Assembly (NCBI RefSeq): GCF_013284055.1
Contig: NZ_CP054143.1
Span: 1,674,001 to 1,738,000, forward strand
Origin: Deefgea piscis
GTDB lineage: Bacteria > Pseudomonadota > Gammaproteobacteria > Burkholderiales > Chitinibacteraceae
Direction: 5' to 3'
DNA: 64,000 bases
The notes below the pieces were generated by a model. That model did no database searches and was not told the origin of the DNA. It worked only from the letters and a program-made list of their open reading frames with translations. Numbering within the stretch: the stretch's first letter is position 1; each line of letters begins with the position of its first letter. This document shows, one piece after another, positions 16,750-25,850 of this stretch. The translations under genes were made by a program, and so were the position numbers.

Positions 16750-17342
16750 TATTTTTTCTCGCCACTAAAGTCCACCGTTGGCGCATTGGAAATCGCTTTT
16801 TCGTTTTCAACGCTAAAGTTGGGCTTCACTTCGATGCCAAAAATCTTGGCTGTCAGATTAGTGGGGAAGGTTCGCGCAGTGGTATTAAAGGCTTTTACAT
16901 CTTGAATGTAGCGATTACGCGCGACGGTAATTCGATTTTCGGTGCCTTCAAGTTGGGCCGATAAATCGCGGAAGTTTTCATTGGCTTTTAGATCGGGATA
17001 TTTTTCTGAAATCGCCATCAAGCGTGATAATGCCGAGCCCATACCGGCTTGCGCTTCTTGAAAACGCTTGAGTGCGGCAGGGTCATTGGCGAGTTCTGGG
17101 GTGATTTGGATGCTGCCGACTTTGGCGCGCGCCTCGGTGACACCGAGCAATACTTTTTCTTCATGCGCGGCATAGCCTTTGACGACATTGACTAAATTAG
17201 GGACTAAGTCGGCACGGCGCTGATATTGATTGAGCACTTCGGACCAAGCCGCTGCCACTGTTTCATCTTGGGCTTGCAATGCGTTATAGCCACAACCAGT
17301 GAGTGACAAAGCCAAAATACCGCTAATGAATAATCGTTTCAT
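16749..17342 (-). CDS. lemA: LemA-family lipoprotein
   Basis: This 197-residue protein begins with a lipoprotein signal (lipobox LTGC, Cys at about residue 17) followed by the LemA helical domain: VAAAWSEVLNQYQRRADLVP, then LVNVVKGYAAHE, and NRITVARNRYIQDVKAFN. The LemA fold is a long helical hairpin of unknown biochemical function, often encoded with TPM-domain proteins as here. The stop codon overlaps the start of the TPM gene. It is 19 bp downstream of the YhcH-family gene on the same strand. Confidence 0.9.
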   Translation of the reverse strand: MKRLFISGILALSLTGCGYNALQAQDETVAAAWSEVLNQYQRRADLVPNLVNVVKGYAAHEEKVLLGVTEARAKVGSIQITPELANDPAALKRFQEAQAGMGSALSRLMAISEKYPDLKANENFRDLSAQLEGTENRITVARNRYIQDVKAFNTTARTFPTNLTAKIFGIEVKPNFSVENEKAISNAPTVDFSGEKK

Positions 17343-17361
17343 GCCGTGCTCCTAAAAAAGT

Positions 17362-17826
17362 TTAATTGAGACAGTTTATATCAATTTTAATAACAACTTT
17401 CTTAATGCTTACCGGAGTGTTGAGCGCACGACACGGTTTATGCAATTCGCCAGGAAAAAAGATGGCATACATGCCAGCACTTAACACCAGCCGTGATTCA
17501 TTGTCTTGTGGGGGAACAAAAGCAATATCGCGCTCGGCCAATTGATCGACACTCAAGCTGAGCGCTGGATTGGGTGGTAAATAGCCAATTACTTCTTCAC
17601 CAGCAACCAAGTATTGAATATCAATATAGCGTTGATGAAACTCGGGCATGCCCGTTTCCCAAGGTTGGGTCATTGGTGTTTGCACAATGGCAATCATGCG
17701 CTCGCCATCGAGCGGATAGCGGCCTGCCGCCATGGTGCTAAAGTCGGTATGGCGTAAATAATTGAGTGCGGTTTCGATGATGGCCGGTAAGGCGCCGTTG
17801 GAATGATTTAAATGGCCAAGTAGCAT
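17362..17826 (-). CDS. YhcH/YjgK/YiaL-family protein (DUF386)
   Basis: This 154-residue cupin-like protein has the family signatures EFHQRYIDIQYLVAGEEVIGY and FFPGELHKP, where the His and Glu residues form the predicted metal site. Family members such as YhcH and EbgC are linked to sugar catabolism (sialic acid, beta-galactosides); the exact reaction is often unknown. The start at ATG 17826 has only a weak ribosome-binding site. It is the first gene of a probable operon with lemA and the two TPM genes, which does not itself suggest a sugar pathway. Confidence 0.85.
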   Translation of the reverse strand: MLLGHLNHSNGALPAIIETALNYLRHTDFSTMAAGRYPLDGERMIAIVQTPMTQPWETGMPEFHQRYIDIQYLVAGEEVIGYLPPNPALSLSVDQLAERDIAFVPPQDNESRLVLSAGMYAIFFPGELHKPCRALNTPVSIKKVVIKIDINCLN

Positions 17827-17920
17827 GGTGATTGAGTTCTATTTTGAAATAAGCGTGTTTGTAATATTACAGCATCGTAATTATGTCGCTTGCCATCTTA
17901 TTACCCAAACTTGATGATCT

Positions 17921-17941
17921 TGACCTTCAATTGAAGGGTCA
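17921..17941. promoter_or_regulatory. Palindrome over the ribosome-binding site of the small secreted protein gene
   Basis: TGACC...GGGTCA arms flank a central TTCAATTGAA palindrome, giving a near-perfect 21-bp inverted repeat. Its right arm contains the GAAGGG that serves as ribosome-binding site for ATG 17945. It may be an operator or an mRNA hairpin. Confidence 0.45.
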
Positions 17942-17944
17942 ATG

Positions 17945-18370
17945 ATGAAACTCAAACTATGTTGTGCCTTGGTTTTGCTGTCGAGTACCGTGATTGCGGG
18001 TGAGCCACGCATGCCAGAACAAATGCTACGTGGCAAAAATTCGCAGTATCAAGATGGTTTTCGCGATGGTTTTCGTGAAGCGGTTCGCATGATGAATGGC
18101 GGTGGTCATGGGAACAATGGCAATTGGAATCGTGAAATTCGCATTTCACGCGCAACTTATGGTGCATCGCGTTATCGTTGTGATTTTACCCAACGTCTTG
18201 CTCGCTCAGCCAATGGGCGCACTGTGTATGAATTTAAAGCGGGTAATCAGTGGTGTGGTGACCCGGCGGATGGTCGTAAAAAAACCGCGACGATCGAATA
18301 TTTTTGCCGTGGTGATTTGAAAAAAATCGATGTACGTGAAGGTCGCTCTGAAACCTTGCGCTGCCGATAA
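17945..18370 (+). CDS. Small secreted hypothetical protein
   Basis: I do not recognise the function. The 141-residue protein has a signal peptide ending at IAGEP (about residue 18), a short helical region (QYQDGFRDGFREAVRMM), a Gly/Asn/His linker and a C-terminal part with four Cys residues likely to form disulfides (YRCDF, WCGDP, YFCRG, LRCR). A DUF3011-like fold is conceivable from the Cys spacing, but I cannot confirm it. ATG 17945 was chosen because GAAGGG lies 6 nt upstream; ATG 17942 is only 3 nt away. The gene is convergent to valS and separated from it by a terminator. Confidence 0.7.
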   Translation: MKLKLCCALVLLSSTVIAGEPRMPEQMLRGKNSQYQDGFRDGFREAVRMMNGGGHGNNGNWNREIRISRATYGASRYRCDFTQRLARSANGRTVYEFKAGNQWCGDPADGRKKTATIEYFCRGDLKKIDVREGRSETLRCR

Positions 18371-18394
18371 TCTGTGCTGACATTGGCGATGAAT

Positions 18395-18427
18395 TAAAAA
18401 AGGCCACTCTTGCGAGTGGCCTTTGCT
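18395..18427. terminator. Bidirectional terminator between the secreted protein gene and valS
   Basis: AAAGGCCACTC (18399-18409) pairs with GAGTGGCCTTT (18414-18424) around TTGC. A run of A upstream of the hairpin gives a T-run on the minus strand, so it should work best for valS, and also partly for the plus strand. Confidence 0.88.
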
Positions 18428-18441
18428 TTGCGATGGATGGT

Positions 18442-21246
18442 TTATTTCAATTTATCCACTTGCACATTCAAGCTGTGCAATTTGTCGTGTAGCTCGATCA
18501 CTTGCGCTTTATCTTTTTCCACCAAATGCGCTGGCGCTTTCTCGGTGTAGCCGGGCTTTTCTAGCTTGGCGACGAGTTTTTCTAGCGCATCGCTGGTTTT
18601 GCCGATTTCTTTATTCAAGCGCGCAGTTTCGGCGGCTTTATCGATTTCGACTTTGAGCATCAAGCGCGTGGTGCCTGCTACGGCAACGGGTGCATCGCCT
18701 TCAGGTAACTTCGCAACGATGTTCACTTCCGACAATTTCACCAGTGGCAGCAAATACTTAGCGTATTTTTGCAGCTCGGGTCCGCCTTCAACAAACATCG
18801 GTACTTTTAGCGCAGGGCTCAAGCCCATTTCGCCGCGTAAATTCCGCGCGGCAAAGGCAATGGCTTTGAGCTCAGTAATCGCCGCTACCGCTTCCGGTTT
18901 GATCTTCGATGCATCCGCAACTGGCCACGCCGCCATCATCAATGACTCGGTGTCTTTCTTGCCCGCCAGTGGTGCCACGGTTTGCCAGATTTCTTCCGAA
19001 ATAAACGGCATGATCGGGTGAATCAAGCGCAGGATGGTCTCTAACACGCGAATCAAAGTACGGCGCGCCGCACGTTGTTGTGGCTCGGTACCGTGCTGGG
19101 TTTGCACTTTGGCGAGCTCGATATACCAATCGCAATATTCATTCCACGTGAATTCGTAGATCGCTTGCGCCGCCAAATCGAAACGGAAGGTATCGAGCGC
19201 GGTGGTGATGGTGGTTTCTGTCTCTTGCAGGCGAGAAATAATCCACTCATCGGCAAAGCTGTATTCCAACTCTGCGCCGTCTTCGAGACCGCAATCTTTG
19301 TCGACGACATTCATCATCACAAAGCGCGTTGCGTTCCAGATTTTGTTGCAGAAATTGCGATAACCATCGCAACGCTTCTGGTCAAAATTGATCGAGCGGC
19401 CGAGTGACGCCAATGACGCAAACGTGAAGCGCAGTGCATCTACACCATACGCTGGAATGCCTTCTGGGAATTCTTTGGCGGTTTTAGCGGCGACTTTCGG
19501 CGCGTTCTCTGGGCGACGTAATCCGGTGGTGCGCTTTTCTAGCAAGGGCTCTAGCGCAATACCGTCGATCAAATCCACTGGGTCGAGCACGTTGCCTTCG
19601 GATTTGGACATTTTCTGTCCTTCCGCATCGCGCACCAAACCGTGGATATACACGTGTTTGAACGGCACTTTGCCGGTGAAATGCTTGGTCATCATAATCA
19701 TCCGGGCCACCCAGAAGAAAATAATGTCGTAGCCAGTCACTAGCACCGATGAAGGCAAGAATGCTTTCAAATCAGGTGTTTCATTCGGCCAACCGTGGCT
19801 AGAGAATGGCACCAGTGCCGAGCTAAACCACGTATCCAAAACGTCGTTATCACGCGTTACAGACTTGCCGCCCGCTTTGGCAATCGCCTCATCTTCCGTA
19901 CGTGCCACATACACTTGGCCGTCTTCGTCGTACCAAGCTGGGATTTGATGACCCCACCACAATTGGCGAGAAATACACCAGTCTTGGATGTTGTTAAGCC
20001 ATGAATTGTAGGTATTCACCCAGTCATTCGGTACGAACTGCACTTCGCCGCTGTGAACTGCTTCAAGGGCTTTTTCGGTAATGCTGGTGCCATCAGCGGC
20101 AGGCTTGCTCATCGCCATAAACCATTGGTCGGTTAGCAATGGCTCGATCACCGTGCCAGTACGATCACCACGCGGCACCATCAATTTGTGCGGTTTAGTG
20201 TCGAGTAACAGACCTTGTGCATCCAAATCAGCGAGCATCGCTTTACGCGCTTCAGCAGTGGTCATGCCAGCATACGCCGCTGGCAATTCAACGCTGCCAA
20301 GGCTGGCGCCTTCAAAGCTAAATACTTGTGCTTTGGCCAAAATCGTCGCTTGCAAGCTCATCACATTGATCAGTTGCGTGTTGTGACGTTTACCGACTTG
20401 GTAGTCGTTAAAGTCATGCGCTGGGGTGATTTTGACAAAACCAGTACCGAAAGCTTTATCAACGTATTCGTCGGCAATGACGGGGATTTGGCGGCCAGTG
20501 AGCGGTAGCTCAACCATTTTGCCAACCAGATGCAAGAAGCGCTCGTCGTCCGGCGCAATCGCCACTGCCACGTCACCCAAGAGGGTTTCTGGACGAGTGG
20601 TGGCGACAGTGATGAATTCGTCAGAACCAACAACCGGATATTTGATATGCCACATATGGCCGTTTTCTTCTTCGGAAATCACTTCCAAATCAGAAACGGC
20701 GGTGCCAAGTTTAGCGTCCCAGTTTGATAGGCGTTTACCGCGGTAAATCAAGCCTTCTTCAAACAGGCGCACAAAGGCTTCAACGACGGCGGTCGACATT
20801 TTGTCGTCCATCGTAAAGTATTCGCGGCTCCAATCAACGGACGAGCCCATGCGGCGCATTTGGCTAGTGATGGTGTCGCCAGATTCTTTTTTCCATTCCC
20901 ATACTTTCTCGAGGAAAGCCGGGCGGCCGAGTTCGTGGCGGCTAATGCCTTGGGCATCGAGCTGGCGTTCGACAACGATTTGCGTGGCGATACCGGCGTG
21001 ATCGGTGCCGGGCAGCCACAACGTATTGTCCCCGCGCATGCGGTGGTAACGCGTGAGGCCATCCATGATGGTCTGATTAAACGCGTGGCCCATATGCAGC
21101 GTGCCAGTGACGTTGGGCGGTGGCAATTGGATACAAAATGCCTCGCGAGCAAGGTCCATGCTCGGTTGGAAGTAGCCTTGGCTTTCCCAAAACGGGTACC
21201 AATGCGATTCAATATTCTGTGGCTCGAAGCTCTTGGCGAGTTCCAT
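18442..21246 (-). CDS. valS: Valyl-tRNA synthetase
   Basis: This charges tRNA-Val in the cytoplasm. The protein has 934 residues, normal for bacterial ValRS. The class I signature is HMGH (51-54, in the [13 protein letters not shown] context) and KMSKS is at 545-549. The editing (CP1) domain lies between them, with [14 protein letters not shown]. The C-terminus carries the anticodon-binding helices and the coiled-coil tRNA arm (about 865-934). The ATG start gives the usual N-terminus ([12 protein letters not shown]). It is a single gene, divergent from the chitinase. Confidence 0.98.
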   Translation of the reverse strand: MELAKSFEPQNIESHWYPFWESQGYFQPSMDLAREAFCIQLPPPNVTGTLHMGHAFNQTIMDGLTRYHRMRGDNTLWLPGTDHAGIATQIVVERQLDAQGISRHELGRPAFLEKVWEWKKESGDTITSQMRRMGSSVDWSREYFTMDDKMSTAVVEAFVRLFEEGLIYRGKRLSNWDAKLGTAVSDLEVISEEENGHMWHIKYPVVGSDEFITVATTRPETLLGDVAVAIAPDDERFLHLVGKMVELPLTGRQIPVIADEYVDKAFGTGFVKITPAHDFNDYQVGKRHNTQLINVMSLQATILAKAQVFSFEGASLGSVELPAAYAGMTTAEARKAMLADLDAQGLLLDTKPHKLMVPRGDRTGTVIEPLLTDQWFMAMSKPAADGTSITEKALEAVHSGEVQFVPNDWVNTYNSWLNNIQDWCISRQLWWGHQIPAWYDEDGQVYVARTEDEAIAKAGGKSVTRDNDVLDTWFSSALVPFSSHGWPNETPDLKAFLPSSVLVTGYDIIFFWVARMIMMTKHFTGKVPFKHVYIHGLVRDAEGQKMSKSEGNVLDPVDLIDGIALEPLLEKRTTGLRRPENAPKVAAKTAKEFPEGIPAYGVDALRFTFASLASLGRSINFDQKRCDGYRNFCNKIWNATRFVMMNVVDKDCGLEDGAELEYSFADEWIISRLQETETTITTALDTFRFDLAAQAIYEFTWNEYCDWYIELAKVQTQHGTEPQQRAARRTLIRVLETILRLIHPIMPFISEEIWQTVAPLAGKKDTESLMMAAWPVADASKIKPEAVAAITELKAIAFAARNLRGEMGLSPALKVPMFVEGGPELQKYAKYLLPLVKLSEVNIVAKLPEGDAPVAVAGTTRLMLKVEIDKAAETARLNKEIGKTSDALEKLVAKLEKPGYTEKAPAHLVEKDKAQVIELHDKLHSLNVQVDKLK

Positions 21247-21601
21247 GGTGCGTGCTCAGTTAAAGCGAAACCGTAGATTATAAAGCTTGCTTGGCGCGAA
21301 TGGGGAATGCCGCAAAAAAAACGCAGCGGCAATATTTTTTTTACCACTGCAAATCTGCGCGGCGAATGAGCAAGCTGCATCCATATTTCCCAACAAAGTT
21401 GTATTGACTTGCTTGTTGTATCAATACCAATTTGTGCTTTGTGGTTTTGTCGTTAGCGATGAAGCGGACTATTCTCGATGACACTAGGGATAACCCTAGT
21501 GGGTCTGTTGACGTTTGTTTGCCCGCAGCGCTGAAGCGATTTGCATGGCAACCCCAACGAAAACAGAACTCAAGCAAAATATAAAAACGAGGATGAGAGA
21601 G
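21247..21601 (+). promoter_or_regulatory. valS/chitinase divergent region with a perfect palindrome
   Basis: In this 355-bp stretch I see no gene. CACTAGGG (21482-21489) and CCCTAGTG (21494-21501) form a perfect palindrome around ATAA, 100 bp before the chitinase start. The core resembles the dyad before the LuxR gene at 11804-11822. A TTGACT at about 21404 could be a -35 element, but no convincing -10 follows at normal distance. Confidence 0.5.
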
Positions 21602-24322
21602 ATGATGAATCAACACCAAGGTTGGCGTTTACGCCTGTCGGTGGTCGCGCTGGGTTTGTTGCTTAGTAGTGGGGTTTTTGCTGCTGAATGGGCCGAAGGA
21701 ACGACGTATACCGCTGGAACGCAAGTCACTTATGCCGGTAAGACCTATACCGCCCGCTCAACGCATACTGCGTATGTCGGCGCAGGCTGGAACCCAGCAG
21801 CAACGCCAACTCTATGGGAGGCCGTGAGCGCGAGCAGTACTGCGGCACCAACGAGCACGCCAACGCCTAGCGCCACGCCAACCCCGGTCGCAACGACTAC
21901 GCCAACTACTGCACCCATCACGACGCCGACGCCCACCAGCGCTGCACCAGTGGGGAATTGTTTGGCGGTTTGGAATAGCGCCAGTACCTATAACGGCGGT
22001 CAGCGAGTGAGTTATAACGGCCGAAATTTTGAGGCCAAATGGTGGACACAAGGTAATACACCATCGGCCAGCGATCAATGGGGCCCGTGGAAAGATTTAG
22101 GCGCTTGTGGGGTAGCGCCAACATCGTCACCCACAGCCACACCGACGATTACACCGACAGTGACGCCAAGCGCCACACCGACGACCAGCCCAACAGCCAC
22201 GCCAAGCACCACGCCGACAGCCACCCCAAGTGCAACGCCAACCGCCACACCAACCGCGACACCAAGTAGCACACCAACGCCGCCAGTTGGGAATAACGAT
22301 GCTTGTCGCCCTGAAGGCATGGCAGTGTCTGCGGTGGCCAATGTGCCGTACTGCTTGGTGTACGACACCGCTGGCCGTGAGCAACTTGCCAATGGTTTGC
22401 AACGCCGCAATATCGGCTATTTCACCAATTGGCGCACCGGCAAAGACGGCAAGCAACGCTATTTGGCCAGTGATATTCCGTGGAAAAATCTAACGCATAT
22501 TAATTACGCCTTCGCACATATCGATAGCAGCAATAAAATTTCGGTCAATGCCGAAGTGGCAGGCAATGAATCCACCGATATGACATGGCCGGGGGTTGTA
22601 GGCGCAGAGATGGACCCGAGCTTGGCGTTTAAAGGGCATTTCAATTTGCTCGCCAAATACAAAAATCAATATCCCAATATGCGCGTGTTGGTGTCGATTG
22701 GCGGTTGGGCAGAAACTGGCGGCTACTTTGGCGCAGATGGCAAACGTGTGTCGTCTGGTGGCTTTTATTCGATGACGACCAACGCTGATGGCTCAATCAA
22801 TACTGCAGGGATTAATACCTTTGCCGATTCAGTGGTGGCGTTCCTCCGTCAATACCAATTTGACGGCGCCGACCTTGATTATGAATATCCAACCTCACTC
22901 AAAGACGCGGGCAATCCACTCGATTGGACGGCTTCTACGCCGCGCCTAAAAGGCCTACAAGCCAGCTACCGCGAATTGATGCGTGTATTGCGTGAAAAAC
23001 TCAATGCCGCCTCTGTTGCAGATAATAAATACTATCAACTCACCGCCGCCGTACCGGCTTCGGGCTATTTATTACGCGGCATGGAAACCTTCCAAGCGGC
23101 CAAATACCTCGATTTTTTAAACGTAATGAGTTACGACTTACACGGCACTTGGAGCCCCTACGTTGGCCCGAATGCCGCCTTGTATGACGATGGTAAAGAC
23201 GGCGAATTGGTGTTTTACAACATCTATAACGACCCGCAATACAAAGGTCTTGGCTATCTGAATACCGATTGGGCCTACCATTTTTATCGCGGCATGATGC
23301 CAGCAGGGCGCATCAATATGGGGGTGCCGTATTACACCCGTGGCTGGCGTGATGTGAAGGGCGGCGGTGCAGGCGGTTTGTGGGGCGATGCCACCACGCA
23401 AACTTGCCCACCGGGCTTGGTTGCACCGTGCGGCATTGGCGCGTATGGCATCGACAATATTTGGTTTGACGTCGATGCCAACGGCAAAGAACAAGCCGAT
23501 GGCTCCAATCCAATGTGGCATGCCAAAAACCTCGAAAAAGGCATTGCCGGTGATTACCTCGCGCAGTTCAATATGTCTGCTGCCAATATCGTCGGTAAAT
23601 ACACAAGGTATTACGATCCAACGCTCGTGGCATCTTGGCTGTGGAACGATACCACCAAGGTATTTATCTCGACTGAAGATGAAGCCGCAATGCAAACCAA
23701 GGCCGACTGGATTATCAAAAACGGCATTGGCGGTGCGATGAACTGGGAATTGGCCGGCGATTATGATTGGGATGCCAATCAAGCCAATCTGAACGGCGGA
23801 AAAGGGCAGTACGTACCGGGTTCAAGCCTAACGCGTTTGTTGGCGGATAAATTCCGTAGCGCAGCGCCTTATGGCAATACCGTCGCGAGTACTACCAATC
23901 CGGTGAGCGCCATTACGCCGACCGAAGTGATCGACGTGAGTGTGGAATTGAATAAATTCCCCATGGGCGACGATAATTTCCCGATCACGCCAACGCTGCA
24001 TATCGTCAACAACACCGGTGTAGCGATTCCATCGGGTGGCAAAATCCGCTTCCAATATCCAGTTTCTGCACCGGATAATTTAAGCGGCGGCGCAATCACC
24101 GCAGTGGCATCGGGTCATACCGGCAATAATATCGGCGGCTTAAAAGGCGATTTTCACACCGTGGAAATGGCACTACCGGCCTTGGCCATTGGCGCGGCCA
24201 AAGATGTAAAAGTGACCTACCGCCTACCGATTACCGGCCCAAGCAATGTGCAAATCACGCTCAAAGGCAAAACATTCGCCATCAAGCAAGAACAACCCAA
24301 TAAACCAATTGGGAAGTTTTGA
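21602..24322 (+). CDS. Secreted multidomain GH18 chitinase
   Basis: This hydrolyses chitin outside the cell. Domain order: signal peptide (about 1-27), first CBM5/12-like chitin-binding module (AEWAEGTTYTAG to LWEAV), Thr/Pro/Ser linker, second CBM5/12-like module (VWNSASTYNGGQRVSYNG to WGPWKDLG), a longer Thr/Pro/Ser linker of repeated ATPT-type units, the GH18 barrel starting at NIGYFTNWR, and an approximately 100-residue C-terminal beta domain. The catalytic motif DGADLDYE is intact, with SIGGW before it. The start at 21602 gives the best signal peptide, with GAGG 9 nt upstream; earlier in-frame ATGs (21545, 21593) would add a polar leader. A family-like hairpin terminator follows. Confidence 0.92.
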   Translation: MMNQHQGWRLRLSVVALGLLLSSGVFAAEWAEGTTYTAGTQVTYAGKTYTARSTHTAYVGAGWNPAATPTLWEAVSASSTAAPTSTPTPSATPTPVATTTPTTAPITTPTPTSAAPVGNCLAVWNSASTYNGGQRVSYNGRNFEAKWWTQGNTPSASDQWGPWKDLGACGVAPTSSPTATPTITPTVTPSATPTTSPTATPSTTPTATPSATPTATPTATPSSTPTPPVGNNDACRPEGMAVSAVANVPYCLVYDTAGREQLANGLQRRNIGYFTNWRTGKDGKQRYLASDIPWKNLTHINYAFAHIDSSNKISVNAEVAGNESTDMTWPGVVGAEMDPSLAFKGHFNLLAKYKNQYPNMRVLVSIGGWAETGGYFGADGKRVSSGGFYSMTTNADGSINTAGINTFADSVVAFLRQYQFDGADLDYEYPTSLKDAGNPLDWTASTPRLKGLQASYRELMRVLREKLNAASVADNKYYQLTAAVPASGYLLRGMETFQAAKYLDFLNVMSYDLHGTWSPYVGPNAALYDDGKDGELVFYNIYNDPQYKGLGYLNTDWAYHFYRGMMPAGRINMGVPYYTRGWRDVKGGGAGGLWGDATTQTCPPGLVAPCGIGAYGIDNIWFDVDANGKEQADGSNPMWHAKNLEKGIAGDYLAQFNMSAANIVGKYTRYYDPTLVASWLWNDTTKVFISTEDEAAMQTKADWIIKNGIGGAMNWELAGDYDWDANQANLNGGKGQYVPGSSLTRLLADKFRSAAPYGNTVASTTNPVSAITPTEVIDVSVELNKFPMGDDNFPITPTLHIVNNTGVAIPSGGKIRFQYPVSAPDNLSGGAITAVASGHTGNNIGGLKGDFHTVEMALPALAIGAAKDVKVTYRLPITGPSNVQITLKGKTFAIKQEQPNKPIGKF
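22126..22286 (+). repeat. Thr/Pro/Ser linker micro-repeats in the chitinase
   Basis: Degenerate tandem repeats of 6 and 12 bp encode ATPT/ATPS units between the second chitin-binding module and the catalytic domain. A shorter similar linker is at about 21838-21951. Such linkers keep binding modules and catalytic domain apart. Confidence 0.8.
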
Positions 24323-24345
24323 TCCTGGTTTTTAGTTGTTGAAGT

Positions 24346-24403
24346 AAAGGGTATCTGGCGCTGAGTATTGATGTTTAACGCTTGGGGTTAGATACCCTTT
24401 TTT
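24346..24403 (+). terminator. Terminator with long conserved loop after the chitinase
   Basis: AAAGGGTATCT (24346-24356) pairs perfectly with AGATACCCTTT (24390-24400), followed by TTT. The 33-nt loop contains GATGTTTAACGCTTGGGGTT. Almost the same element is found at 25677-25731. Confidence 0.85.
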
Positions 24404-24428
24404 ATTGGTGCGAATAGCACTAATTAAA

Positions 24429-24929
24429 TTACAGCCAATATCGAGGGTAACTACCGCGTTGCCTGAGTTTGTTGATTAAATATCCAACCCCGACAATGCT
24501 CAACGCACCAAGCAATACCGGCGTAATTAGAAAACCAAATCCCGGATGAGTTGCCATCACCAATAATGGATTTGCTCCTGCTGGGGCATGTACTGTTCGG
24601 GTGATTTGCATGAGGGCTAAAGCCAAACCAACGGCCAACGCTTCTGACCACCAAAAATCGCCTACGGCATACAGCATGGTTAAGCCGACAAGAGTGGTTA
24701 TCAAATGGCCGCCGATCACGCTGCGTGGCTGAGCTAACGGCGAATCAGGTAATCCAAAAACTAAAACACAGCTCGCACCAAATGGGGCCATCAGCCAAGA
24801 AAATCCAGAAATTTTTGATAACCACGCGGTGATTCCAATGGCTAAAAAAGCCCCTAGCATGGAGATCAATACAAATTGAGTGGATGGCACTGGCGGTGCT
24901 TTTGAGTTAAGGCGAAATTTAAAAGCCAT
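24429..24929 (-). CDS. HPP-family integral membrane protein
   Basis: This 166-residue protein has four or five hydrophobic segments and the family signatures MAPFGASCVLVFGLPDSPLA (about 47-66) and HAPAGANP (114-121). HPP proteins are small membrane proteins; plant and cyanobacterial members are linked to nitrite transport, but the function of most bacterial ones is unknown. The promoter found upstream (TTGACT, 18 bp, TATCCT on the minus strand) and two direct repeats in it suggest control by the divergent TetR-family gene. Confidence 0.85.
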   Translation of the reverse strand: MAFKFRLNSKAPPVPSTQFVLISMLGAFLAIGITAWLSKISGFSWLMAPFGASCVLVFGLPDSPLAQPRSVIGGHLITTLVGLTMLYAVGDFWWSEALAVGLALALMQITRTVHAPAGANPLLVMATHPGFGFLITPVLLGALSIVGVGYLINKLRQRGSYPRYWL

Positions 24930-24963
24930 GATCGAACTCCAATTTGCAGGTAGATGATCAGCT

Positions 24964-25005
24964 AGGATACTGATCGGTGTATAGTTAAGTCAACAGATCG
25001 GTGTA
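24964..25005 (-). promoter_or_regulatory. Promoter of the HPP gene with two direct repeats (probable TetR operator)
   Basis: On the minus strand TTGACT (24988-24993) and TATCCT (24964-24969) are 18 bp apart. The sequence GATCGGTGTA is present twice in the same direction (24972-24981 and 24996-25005), one copy between -35 and -10 and one just upstream of -35. The neighbouring TetR gene is the likely binder. Confidence 0.6.
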
Positions 25006-25029
25006 CTTGTTGTTAATGTTCATATTAGA

Positions 25030-25587
25030 ATGATCGTTATGAATACATCTGATCAAATTGTTAACGCAGCACTGAACGAGTTCTACCAGCATGGTTTTCA
25101 CGCAACGGGCGTTGATCAGCTCAGCCGTGTTGCTGGTGTGACCAAGCGGACCTTGTATCGTTATTTTCCGAGTAAAGACCACTTAATTGCTGCGGCATTA
25201 AACTTGCGCGATACGCAATTTTTTGAACGCATGCAGGCTTTTGTTGAGGCCGCTGACGCTGTTGATCGACCACAAGCATATGTGGCTTTTTTGGCGAATT
25301 GGGGTAATGAAGACAACTTTTGTGGTTGTGCATTTATTAATGCGGCCGCTGAGTTTGCTGAACATAGCGCTAGCCCGCATGTTTTGTCCAAAGCGCATAA
25401 ATCTCGCGTCTTGAATTACCTTGAAATGATTTGTGCTCAAGCTGGCGCAATGGATCCAGCAACAATGGCAATGCAATTGTTTTTAATTGGTGAGGGATTG
25501 ATTGTTGCAATGCAGATTATGGGGCCTTCTGCATTATTGCTTGAGGCGGCCTCAAAATCAGTCGCGCAAATATTCCAAGCACCGTAA
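25030..25587 (+). CDS. TetR/AcrR-family transcriptional regulator
   Basis: This 185-residue protein has the N-terminal TetR helix-turn-helix (GVDQLSRVAGVTKRTLYRYF at about 27-46, followed by PSKDHLIAAAL) and a helical ligand-binding domain containing two Cys residues (FCGCAF). It resembles repressors with a TetR_C_33-like effector domain, but the ligand is unknown. The start may be ATG 25030 or ATG 25039; neither has a good ribosome-binding site. It is divergent from the HPP gene and is expected to regulate it and itself. Confidence 0.85.
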   Translation: MIVMNTSDQIVNAALNEFYQHGFHATGVDQLSRVAGVTKRTLYRYFPSKDHLIAAALNLRDTQFFERMQAFVEAADAVDRPQAYVAFLANWGNEDNFCGCAFINAAAEFAEHSASPHVLSKAHKSRVLNYLEMICAQAGAMDPATMAMQLFLIGEGLIVAMQIMGPSALLLEAASKSVAQIFQAP

Positions 25588-25676
25588 ATAGTGCATTTGG
25601 AAAGCGCAAAGTGAGTTTGCTGGTCGTTAGGCTAGAGATTTGAATATTTTAATGATTGGTTTGAAGTTGTATTGAT

Positions 25677-25731
25677 AGGGTATCTAGCGCTTAGTGTTGA
25701 TGTTTAACGCTTGGGGTTAGATACCCTTTTT
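25677..25731 (+). terminator. Terminator with long conserved loop after the TetR gene
   Basis: AGGGTATCTA (25677-25686) pairs with TAGATACCCT (25718-25727), followed by TTTT. Loop and stem are nearly the same as at 24346-24403, with two or three changes, some compensated in the stem. Confidence 0.85.
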
Positions 25732-25774
25732 ATGATGGTTTTGTTTCGCGGTTGCAGTTGGCTGTGCAATTCAC

Positions 25775-25804
25775 GCTCAAACGCTGCTTTCGCTGCGTTT
25801 GAGC
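25775..25804. terminator. Hairpin downstream of the unknown gene 25851-26864
   Basis: GCTCAAACGC (25775-25784) and GCGTTTGAGC (25795-25804) form a perfect 10-bp stem with a 10-nt loop. No T-run is present on either side. Its position, 46 bp beyond the stop codon of the minus-strand gene, suggests an mRNA end. Confidence 0.45.
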
Positions 25805-25850
25805 TGAGTGTGCTGGTTTTTGGGCTTGAGCGTCGCTGGTGGTGTTCAGT

